A DNA stretch of 8,471 bases from Mageeibacillus sp. UBA3708 (GTDB lineage Bacteria > Bacillota > Clostridia > Saccharofermentanales > Saccharofermentanaceae), in the NCBI GenBank assembly GCA_002371375.1, contig DFIB01000082.1, forward strand, positions 1 through 8,471, written 5' to 3'. Under the pieces are notes generated by a model that saw nothing but the letters and a program-made list of their open reading frames with translations, searched no databases and was not told the DNA's origin. This document shows, piece after piece, positions 1-5,633 of this stretch. A program made the position numbers and the translations under genes. The first letter of the stretch is position 1; each line of letters opens with the position of its first letter.

Positions 1-39
1 AATTTAGATTCACAAAGTTACTGCGCACTCCACCAATAC

Positions 40-789
40 CTACTTCACGACGACATGTTCCTTTGTTATAAGAGCAATTATATTAGCCAGCATTATCCTG
101 ATCAGATCAGGCCCCGGCATGTAATTCTCATCACCGGAACTGACAAACACATCCCTGCCCAGGTAGATTCCGGCCTGATAGTTATTCTTCATTTTGTCCA
201 TGTTTTTCTGAACATACCACGGGTCCTGGCACTTACCATAGTATTCGAAGAGCACGCATCTGTTGTATTCCCTGAAAACAATTGCAAAGTCGTAAGTCAC
301 GAACCTGTCGTTGACAGTGACCGTTACATCGTATTTGTACTCCAGGCCCAATTCCTGCAGGAATGTCGCAAAGAACATCTCGGCGCGGGAGCGAAAGTAC
401 CGGCCGTCGAAGTAGTATTCGGTCTTCTTCTGCAGTTTGCAGGAACTGTCTTCGAGATTGTCAAAGAAAATTGAATCAAGTCTGCCCGGGAGTTGAAGGA
501 TATCGTAGTTGAGCTCACGGACTTTATTTGTACAGTGCTTAAGCATACCATCGACTTGCTTCAGCGACTCGCCGATCCGGCGACGCCTCTCATATATCTC
601 GACAAGCTTCTTTCCCCGTACTGACGATCTGCTAATCTCGCGATAGGTATGTTTATCAGCTTCATACACCCTGTAGACCTCATAATTTCCCCGCCTCCCG
701 GACTTTACTACAGGCAGGGCAGCAAGCGATCTCTCAAGGTAGTTTTTCCTGACGACCAGGAATTCGATCGGCAACATATTCTGCCACAT
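40..789 (-). CDS. PD-(D/E)XK endonuclease-like protein, function unknown
   Basis: The predicted protein has 249 residues. I chose the ATG at 789 because the minus strand carries GGAGGTGAT just upstream (plus 794-802), with GGAGG 8 nt from the codon. The frame stays open further upstream to a TTG at 1014 and an ATG at 972, but neither has a comparable ribosome site, and that extension overlaps the rightward promoter. The N-terminal half is basic and probably helical (EIYERRRRIGESLK). The C-terminal half reads like a restriction-endonuclease fold: RSRAEMF at about 133-139, then TYDFAI with D167, then LFEYYG with E182, then DPWYV and a Lys/Tyr-rich helix. This resembles Clostridia proteins with PDF...WEHFG...DDPxY motifs, a Vsr/PD-(D/E)XK-like pattern recalled from memory, not from a search. 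The usual Pro before Asp and Trp before Glu are replaced here by Tyr and Phe, so activity is uncertain. It is transcribed away from the polysaccharide operon, and no function in that operon can be assigned. No signal peptide or membrane segment is seen. Confidence 0.7.
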   Translation of the reverse strand: MWQNMLPIEFLVVRKNYLERSLAALPVVKSGRRGNYEVYRVYEADKHTYREISRSSVRGKKLVEIYERRRRIGESLKQVDGMLKHCTNKVRELNYDILQLPGRLDSIFFDNLEDSSCKLQKKTEYYFDGRYFRSRAEMFFATFLQELGLEYKYDVTVTVNDRFVTYDFAIVFREYNRCVLFEYYGKCQDPWYVQKNMDKMKNNYQAGIYLGRDVFVSSGDENYMPGPDLIRIMLANIIALITKEHVVVK

Positions 790-928
790 TCTTATCACCT
801 CCAAGTATTGGATTTGCCTCACCATACCACGGATCCGGCGCAGAAAATCTCCGAAATAATACGAATTAAAGACAAATTGTAATTTTTTGCATTCTGAACA
901 ATCGGCAATAATCCAAGACAAAATGGAA

Positions 929-956
929 TTGTAAAAAACAGGATTTATGTTATATT
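929..956 (+). promoter_or_regulatory. Promoter of the Wzz/BY-kinase/sortase operon
   Basis: TTGTAA (929-934) and TATATT (951-956) are separated by 16 bp. A TG dinucleotide at 948-949 makes an extended -10 (TGTTATATT). Transcription would begin near 963 and leave a leader of about 45 nt before the ATG at 1008, with GGGGGA (991-996) as a loosely spaced ribosome site. The 790-1007 gap is AT-rich and lies between divergent genes. I saw no equally convincing promoter for the leftward gene. Confidence 0.55.
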
Positions 957-1007
957 TCTCTGTAGTATGCATTATTATGTTTTCCAATATGGGGGAATTA
1001 TTAAGAT

Positions 1008-1925
1008 ATGGCAAATGATGTAATGAACGGGCAGGAGGAGATAGATCTTCTTAAGCTTCTGCAGGCAATGTGGAAGAAGGCCTGGATTATACTTGCTACC
1101 GCTATTCTTGGCGGAAGTTTATTTTTGGTATACACGATCTTCTTCGTGACACCGCAGTACAGGTCTTCGGCACTCCTTTATGTAAACAATGCGGTCAGCA
1201 TCGGCAACACTAAGGTCAGCATCTCCAGCTCGGATATTTACGCATCCAACTCTCTTGTTGATACTTTTAGCGTAATCCTTAAGAGCCGCAATACTCTTGA
1301 GGAGGCGATTCTGGAGGGGCAGCTCCCTTACTCTTATGATCAGCTGGTGAACATGGTATCCGGAAGTGCCGAAGGAGACACGTCCGTATTCAAGATAACG
1401 GTTGTTGACAAGGATCCAGAGATGGCTGCACATATTGCCAATACGATCGTTGAGGTAATCATTGACAAGATCTCGAAGATCATCGAGGGAAGTTCGGTTA
1501 AGATCGTTGACAGTGCCGTTCCGCCGAGAGCAGCTTTCGCGCCGAGCTATACGAAGAATACGGCGATCGGAATGTTACTCGGATTTGTTATAGCAGCAGG
1601 AATAATAATCCTTCGCACTCTTATGGATAATACGATCAGGGAAGAAGAGTATCTGCTCGAGAATTACAAGAATATCCCTGTATTGTCCAGCATCCCGAAC
1701 CTGGCTGAGAGCTCGGAAGGCGGCTATTACGGATACGGTAAGTCTTATGCAAAGTCCAGCGACAGGGCACGCAATGCAGCGAAGCAGAGGCAGGCCCGGG
1801 AGCAGGAAGAGCGCAGGAAGGCGACCTCATTAGAAAAGGAAGAAGCGGCTTTTGTTGAATCTGACGTTGATGATTCTCTTTTCGTATTTAACGGTGATAC
1901 CGATTCCGGGAAGGAGGGCAAATAA
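1008..1925 (+). CDS. cpsC: Wzz/CpsC-type polysaccharide chain-length and BY-kinase adaptor protein
   Basis: This 305-residue membrane protein has the two-helix Wzz/CpsC architecture. A short cytoplasmic N-terminus (EEIDLLKLLQAMWKK) leads to a first membrane segment at about 24-46. Next comes an extracytoplasmic domain that opens with the typical TPQYRSSALLYV, then a Pro-containing stretch (SAVPPRAAFAPSY, about 169-181), and a second membrane segment at about 185-205. The cytoplasmic segment after it (DNTIREEEYLLENYKNIPVLSSIP) is the family signature and in relatives contacts and activates the tyrosine kinase encoded next door. A further tail of about 70 residues is unusual: a Gly/Tyr patch (GGYYGYGKSY, about 238-247), a strongly charged Arg/Glu/Ala-rich helix, then an acidic end. 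The stop codon overlaps the next start by one base (TAATG), which suggests translational coupling. Such proteins set polymer length and aid export of capsule or exopolysaccharide at the membrane. Family assignment is secure. The polymer is unknown. Confidence 0.9.
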   Translation: MANDVMNGQEEIDLLKLLQAMWKKAWIILATAILGGSLFLVYTIFFVTPQYRSSALLYVNNAVSIGNTKVSISSSDIYASNSLVDTFSVILKSRNTLEEAILEGQLPYSYDQLVNMVSGSAEGDTSVFKITVVDKDPEMAAHIANTIVEVIIDKISKIIEGSSVKIVDSAVPPRAAFAPSYTKNTAIGMLLGFVIAAGIIILRTLMDNTIREEEYLLENYKNIPVLSSIPNLAESSEGGYYGYGKSYAKSSDRARNAAKQRQAREQEERRKATSLEKEEAAFVESDVDDSLFVFNGDTDSGKEGK

Positions 1926-2683
1926 TGGCTTCGGGTAATAATACAAAAGATATCAGTGCCGAGATTAAGAGGTTCGTCGGGCCTAAGCTCAACTTCGAGG
2001 GAAGAGAGGCTTACAATCTTCTGAGAACCAATCTCATGTTCTCGGTTAAGCGTAATAACCGTAAGGCCAGAGTTATCGGCGTTACGAGTTCGGTTCACGG
2101 CGAGGGCAAGAGCCTTACGACCATCAACCTTGCATATTCAATCGCCGAGAGCGGCAAGAAAGTAATCCTCGTTGAGTGCGACCTGCGTCTGCCCACATTG
2201 AGAAAGAAGCTGGGTCTGCCCAAGACTACCGGTCTGTCTAACCTTCTGGCCGGCATCAACAGCGAGAATGCGACGCTCCACAAGGACGTATTGATCAAGA
2301 ATTTCGACGTGGTGCAGGCAGGAGACATCCCGCCGAATCCTTCAGAGCTCCTGGGCTCCAACCAGTTCACCGTGCTCATTGACAATCTTGCCGAGAGCTA
2401 TGATGTCATCATCCTCGACCTGCCTCCCGTAGGCGAGGTGTCCGATGCACTCGTAGCTTCCAAGGTAACGGACGGAATCATAGTTGTTGTCAGGAATGAT
2501 TACACGGTATCCTCCGTGCTTGACTATTCCTTGAGACAGCTCGAGCTCGTCAATGCAAAGGTCATCGGCTTTGTGTACAACGGTGCCGAGGCGAAGTCCA
2601 GACGCTATAAATATGGCTACAAGAAGTACGGATACAAATACGGCGCCAAGTCCGAGTCTGTTCATGCAAAGAACAAGAAGTAA
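1925..2683 (+). CDS. cpsD: BY-kinase (CpsD/YwqD-type tyrosine autokinase)
   Basis: This 252-residue cytoplasmic ATPase belongs to the bacterial tyrosine kinase family of Firmicutes, in which the kinase is separate from its membrane adaptor. It has the usual N-terminal EAYNLLRTNL motif (about 28-37), Walker A SSVHGEGKS (55-63, Lys62), Walker A' ILVECDLRLP (81-90, Asp86) and Walker B VIILDLPPV (161-169, Asp165). The C-terminus carries the expected autophosphorylation cluster: tyrosines at 228, 230, 232, 235, 237 and 239 in an RRYKYGYKKYGYKYG context. In the family, the kinase is activated by the CpsC-type tail, trans-phosphorylates its tyrosine cluster, and is dephosphorylated by the PHP phosphatase, which matches the genes on either side. 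Length is about normal. It overlaps the upstream gene by one base and ends 5 nt before the next start. The cluster is Lys/Gly-rich and almost alternates Tyr with basic residues or Gly. Assignment is secure from motifs and order. Confidence 0.94.
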   Translation: MASGNNTKDISAEIKRFVGPKLNFEGREAYNLLRTNLMFSVKRNNRKARVIGVTSSVHGEGKSLTTINLAYSIAESGKKVILVECDLRLPTLRKKLGLPKTTGLSNLLAGINSENATLHKDVLIKNFDVVQAGDIPPNPSELLGSNQFTVLIDNLAESYDVIILDLPPVGEVSDALVASKVTDGIIVVVRNDYTVSSVLDYSLRQLELVNAKVIGFVYNGAEAKSRRYKYGYKKYGYKYGAKSESVHAKNKK

Positions 2684-2688
2684 TCACT

Positions 2689-3405
2689 ATGGTTGATGTC
2701 CATTGCCACATTCTTCCGGGCGTCGACGATGGCAGCCGCAGTGTTGCTATGTCTCTCGAGATGATCAAATGTTCGGCCGCCCAGGGCGTGGGCGCCATAG
2801 TGTTTACGCCGCATTTCTATGCCGATATGGATTCGCCGGAGACTTTCCTGGCGAGAAGAAATAATGCTTATGCAACCCTCTTGAAAGCGTTACATGAGCA
2901 TCCGATTCCGGATTGTCCTGGTTTTGCTTTGGGTTCTGAAGTTCATTTTTTCAGGGGAATCAGCAGGAGTAATGCTCCGGAGAAGCTCTGCTTTGGAAAC
3001 TCAGGCTATGTGCTTATAGAGATGCCTTTCAGGGCATGGCAGCCGCAGATGATATCCGAGATTGAAGAAATAAGCAAAGTTTTGGGCCTCAGAGTGATAA
3101 TTGCGCATATTGAACGTTATCTCGACCAGGATAAGAAGCTCGTAAGGCGCCTCATAGACAATCCTGACCTGATAATACAATCTAATGGGGAGTTCTTTAC
3201 GCAGAAGTCTACTTCAAGGCTTGCACTCAAGATGCTCAAGGCCGGGCAGATCGACCTGCTCGGCTCGGATTGCCACAATCTTGACTCAAGACGCCCCAAT
3301 TTATCTGAGGCATTTGATATAATAGATAATAAGCTTGGTTCAAGATACACTGACAGGCTCATAAGGAACGGAAGAGCAGTATTTGAAGAGGTGACGGATG
3401 TTTAA
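2689..3405 (+). CDS. cpsB: PHP-domain protein-tyrosine phosphatase (CpsB/YwqE-type)
   Basis: This 238-residue manganese-type metallophosphatase of the PHP superfamily would dephosphorylate the tyrosine cluster of the neighbouring BY-kinase. Metal-ligand motifs appear in the expected order: DVHCHILPGVDDGS (3-16, His5, His7, Asp14), TPHF (40-43, His42), GSEV (82-85, Glu84), AHIERY (139-144, His140) and GSDCHN (192-197, Asp194, His196). The length is near the family norm of about 250 residues. The ATG lies only 5 nt after the kinase stop and has no good Shine-Dalgarno sequence (only AAGAAG inside the kinase C-terminus). Translation is therefore probably coupled to that of the kinase. The final codons overlap the start of the sortase gene by 8 nt. 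The protein should be cytoplasmic, since it lacks a signal peptide. The gene order adaptor-kinase-phosphatase differs from the pneumococcal order, which begins with the phosphatase after an LCP gene. Here the LCP gene sits downstream, beyond the repeat array. Confidence 0.93.
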   Translation: MVDVHCHILPGVDDGSRSVAMSLEMIKCSAAQGVGAIVFTPHFYADMDSPETFLARRNNAYATLLKALHEHPIPDCPGFALGSEVHFFRGISRSNAPEKLCFGNSGYVLIEMPFRAWQPQMISEIEEISKVLGLRVIIAHIERYLDQDKKLVRRLIDNPDLIIQSNGEFFTQKSTSRLALKMLKAGQIDLLGSDCHNLDSRRPNLSEAFDIIDNKLGSRYTDRLIRNGRAVFEEVTDV

Positions 3406-4237
3406 CAAGAGGATCACATGGATAATCTTATCGGCGGTAATGTTCATATCTGCCGGCGTGCTCATTTTCTATTTCCTGTGGGCTAACGGGTTCATCGCCC
3501 CGCCTGATGTATCCCCAACCACGGAATATGCCGAATTTACATACCCCTCTCTCGATTCTACTGAGCATCTGACACCCGACGGAGTCATCAAAAGACTCGA
3601 TCCGGAACATAAGGGGACAGTTGACCAGGACAAGAATCCTGTTAATTTTGAGGAATTACAGGCGATGAATCCTGATATTATCGGGTGGATCCACATGTCG
3701 AGTCCGTTCATCAGCCAGCCAATCCTGAGGAGCCCGACCAACGATTCATATTATCTGTCACACAACGCATCCAAGAAATATGACAAAGCAGGTTCACTTT
3801 TTATCGAGCACAAATATAACGGAACCGACTTCGAGGACATGTGCACCATTATATATGGCCACAGAATGAGCAACGGCGCTATGTTCGGGAATCTTCAGGC
3901 CACAATGAACAAATTGGATCTGTCTGCTAATACGCAATATATAGTAATTTATTTACCAGATAATGTTAAAATTTATCAAATTTGTGCAACAATAGTGCGT
4001 GACAAACGTCATATATTGTATTACAATAACTTCGATAGTGAGTCATCCTATTCTTCGTTCATTGACGAGGTTTACAGTTCAAGAGGTAAGAATGTAGAAC
4101 TCGTGGATGATGCGAAGCCGGAGTACGGAGATAAGCTTCTCATCTTATCAACGTGCCTTCGTGGGGATAGGACCCAGAGATTTTTAGTTATTGCAAAAGA
4201 AATAGGTGGAGACTCTCAGAGTCAGCCTGTTGATTAA
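3398..4237 (+). CDS. srtB: Class B-like sortase (cysteine transpeptidase)
   Basis: This 279-residue membrane-anchored sortase has one N-terminal hydrophobic segment (about 7-30) after a basic start. An extracytoplasmic linker rich in Pro, Thr and Glu follows, then the catalytic domain. The class B-like opening NFEELQAMNPDIIGWIHM (about 83-100) is followed by ISQPILRSPTNDSYYLSH and YDKAGSLFIEHKYN. The catalytic residues are visible: His155 in IYGHRMSNGAMFG, Cys253 in LLILSTCLRGDR, and Arg261 in RTQRFLV. Sortases cut a C-terminal sorting motif after Thr and join the protein to the cell wall or to another subunit. The gene overlaps the phosphatase by 8 nt, with GAGGTG just ahead of its ATG. It is followed 14 nt later by a gene encoding an apparent substrate. 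A stretch around residues 180-209 is visibly AT-rich compared with the rest and may hide an internal promoter (3999-4027). Family is secure. The class B assignment is by resemblance. Confidence 0.92.
   Translation: MFNKRITWIILSAVMFISAGVLIFYFLWANGFIAPPDVSPTTEYAEFTYPSLDSTEHLTPDGVIKRLDPEHKGTVDQDKNPVNFEELQAMNPDIIGWIHMSSPFISQPILRSPTNDSYYLSHNASKKYDKAGSLFIEHKYNGTDFEDMCTIIYGHRMSNGAMFGNLQATMNKLDLSANTQYIVIYLPDNVKIYQICATIVRDKRHILYYNNFDSESSYSSFIDEVYSSRGKNVELVDDAKPEYGDKLLILSTCLRGDRTQRFLVIAKEIGGDSQSQPVD
3999..4027 (+). promoter_or_regulatory. Possible internal promoter for the surface-protein gene
   Basis: GTGACA (3999-4004) and TACAAT (4022-4027) are each one base from the -35 and -10 consensus and are exactly 17 bp apart. 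They lie in an AT-rich patch inside the sortase gene, about 225 bp upstream of the surface-protein start. This could give the substrate gene extra transcription over the enzyme genes. It is inferred from sequence only, and such matches also arise by chance in AT-rich DNA. Confidence 0.35.
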
Positions 4238-4251
4238 GGAGGAATTGACTA

Positions 4252-4890
4252 ATGAGCAAGAAGAGATTTATGGCTTTACCTGCAATCGCACTTGTAGTTT
4301 CTATGATGGCGGCATCAGCATTTGCAGCAAGTCCTACGCCCGGTACGCATCCTGTCAAGGTTGTTGGTAACCTTACAGCGGATGAGATCATCATCATCGA
4401 TGGTGAGGATATTGAAGGTGTAATGGGTAAGAAAGCTACAGACCTTGGATTCACAGCAGATGAGCTTCAGAGCGAAGTCGATAAGGTTGACAAGAATATC
4501 AAGGCTGCTGATCTTGAAGTTTACGTGACATTCGGTGCTTACCTGTTATCAGACTATGAGGCTAACGGACCCGAGGCTAAGGGTTCTGAGAGACATGTTG
4601 ATCTCGGCGGCGAGAACACAATCACAGTAAGTTGCCCTTCTGAGTCAACAGATGCAGTTCTCGTGTTCCACTACGAGGAAGGCTCATGGAAGATCGTTGG
4701 TAAGGCTGACAGCACAAAAACAGTTACATTCACAGTAAGCTATCTCTCACCTTTCGCAGTTGCTAAGGCTTCAGCTCCTTCTTCTGCTCAGACAGGCGAG
4801 TATGCCGGAGCATACATCGTGATGGTTGCTGTAGCACTCGTTGCTGCAGGTGCAATCTTTGCGATTCGTGCTAAGAAGGCTACAAAATAA
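4252..4890 (+). CDS. Secreted surface protein with C-terminal sorting signal, likely sortase substrate
   Basis: The protein has 212 residues. The N-terminus is a signal peptide: a basic start (MSKKR), a hydrophobic core to about residue 20, and a likely cleavage after AFA at 25. The C-terminus is a tripartite sorting signal: AQTGE (179-183), a hydrophobic helix (about 186-205) and a basic tail (RAKKATK). The motif departs from LPXTG and resembles the (N/S)PQTG(D/E) type of many Clostridia, with Ala in place of Pro. The mature part, about 150 residues, is acidic, has two or three beta-rich stretches and no cysteine except Cys128. I do not recognise a named family in it. A strong GGAGGA (4240-4245) precedes the ATG. 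Codon choice (many GCA, ACA, CTT and GTT codons) differs from the preceding genes and suggests high expression. It is the last gene before a strong terminator. Being next to a sortase makes it the obvious substrate, but this is inferred. Confidence 0.85.
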   Translation: MSKKRFMALPAIALVVSMMAASAFAASPTPGTHPVKVVGNLTADEIIIIDGEDIEGVMGKKATDLGFTADELQSEVDKVDKNIKAADLEVYVTFGAYLLSDYEANGPEAKGSERHVDLGGENTITVSCPSESTDAVLVFHYEEGSWKIVGKADSTKTVTFTVSYLSPFAVAKASAPSSAQTGEYAGAYIVMVAVALVAAGAIFAIRAKKATK

Positions 4891-4913
4891 TCAATAATCT
4901 TGATTACTAACCG

Positions 4914-4945
4914 CAGCGGTCTCGAGAGAGGTCGCTGTTTTTTTT
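4914..4945 (+). terminator. Intrinsic terminator of the operon
   Basis: A 10-bp stem (4914-4923 with 4928-4937, including two G-T pairs) closes a GAGA tetraloop of GNRA type. Eight consecutive T follow (4938-4945). It starts 23 nt after the surface-protein stop and separates the five-gene operon from the repeat array. Confidence 0.93.
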
Positions 4946-4974
4946 ATGGTTGTTCGCAGAATCGGTGGGATTAT

Positions 4975-5040
4975 GCCGGAAGAACGGACTGAAAGAGCGG
5001 GCCGGAAGAACTGGCCGGAGGAGCCCGGCTGAAAGATCCG
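4975..5040. repeat. Degenerate 13-nt tandem repeats
   Basis: About five imperfect copies of GCCGGAAGAACGG begin at 4975, 4988, 5001, 5014 and 5027, with the last copy one base longer. Copies at 4975 and 5001 share 11 identical bases, and the others are diverged. The series runs directly into the first 65-bp unit, whose GCCGGAATAAC continues the pattern at 5041. A 13-nt pitch is not a multiple of three, so this is not a peptide repeat. Confidence 0.6.
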
Positions 5041-5549
5041 GCCGGAATAACACCCAATAGTGACACCCCGGGTGTTCCTTTTGCGGGTTATTTTATGCTG
5101 ATCCGGCCGGAAGAACACCCAACAGTGGCACCCCGGGTGTTCCTTTTGCGGGTTATTTTATGCTAATCCGGCCGGAAGAACACCCAATAGTGACACCCCG
5201 GGTGTTCCTTTTGCGGGTTATTTTATGCTAATCCGGCCGGAAGAACACCCAACAGTGACACCCCGGGTGTTCCTTTTGCGGGTTATTTTATGCTGATCCG
5301 ACCAAAAGAACACCCAACAGTGACACCCCGGGTGTTCCTTTTGCGGGTTGTTTTATACTGATCCGGCCGGAATAACACCCAATAGTGACACCCCGGGTGT
5401 TCCTTTTGCGGGTTATTTTATGCTGATCCGACCAAAAGAACACCCAATAGTGACACCCCGGGTGTTCCCTCTGCGGGTTATTTTATGCTAATCCGGCCGG
5501 AAGAACACCCAATAGTGACACCCCGGGTGTTCCTTTTGCGGGTTATTTT
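5036..5549. repeat. Array of eight 65-bp hairpin-forming direct repeats
   Basis: Units begin at 5036, 5101, 5166, 5231, 5296, 5361, 5426 and 5491, all exactly 65 bp apart. The eighth stops after 59 bp. Each unit holds, in order, CCGGCCGG (replaced by CCGACCAA in units 5 and 7), AACACCC, a loop of 14 nt, GGGTGTT, then CCTTTTGCGGGTTATTTTATGCT or a close variant. AACACCC and GGGTGTT are unchanged in all eight units and can pair as a 7-8 bp stem. The differences fall in the loop (AATAG or AACAG), the left flank and the tail. Overlapping that stem, ACACCC-C-GGGTGT forms a near-palindrome typical of a dimer-binding site. Sixty-five is not divisible by three, and no reading frame persists through the array, so it is not coding. 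It has none of the unique spacers of a CRISPR array. The role is unknown. Options are multiple protein-binding sites, serial weak terminators or a structured RNA. Confidence 0.95.
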
Positions 5550-5606
5550 GCGTAACGCAACTCGGCACACGTGAATGTAGACTACATCAGACTCGTCCCC
5601 CACGTG
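5548..5606. promoter_or_regulatory. Cluster of palindromes upstream of the LCP promoter
   Basis: Two 13-nt inverted repeats, each with 6-bp arms around a central A, lie here: TTGCGT-A-ACGCAA (5548-5560) and ATGTAG-A-CTACAT (5575-5587). CACGTG occurs at 5568-5573 and again at 5601-5606. The first palindrome sits exactly where the repeat array breaks off. Position just upstream of a promoter suggests operators, but no regulator is identified. Confidence 0.4.
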
Positions 5607-5618
5607 GCTTCCATAATC

Positions 5619-5627
5619 TGTTATAAT
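5619..5627 (+). promoter_or_regulatory. Extended -10 promoter for the LCP/LoaP genes
   Basis: TGTTATAAT is a perfect extended -10 (TATAAT at 5622-5627). No good -35 is visible at the usual distance, which extended -10 promoters tolerate. Transcription would be expected to begin near 5634, the A of the ATG that I take as the LCP start, so the mRNA could be leaderless. Confidence 0.6.
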
Positions 5628-5633
5628 ACTCGC

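Noticed and set aside
790..1014. N-terminal extension of the leftward gene to the TTG at 1014 or the ATG at 972
   Set aside because: These starts lack a good ribosome site and overlap the rightward promoter, while the ATG at 789 has a near-perfect GGAGGTGAT.
4891..5118. Minus-strand ORF through the terminator and repeats
   Set aside because: It crosses a strong terminator and 13-nt repeats that shift frame, and has no ribosome site or recognisable domain.
5036..5549. CRISPR array
   Set aside because: The units are contiguous 65-bp direct repeats with no unique spacers, and no cas genes are in the window.
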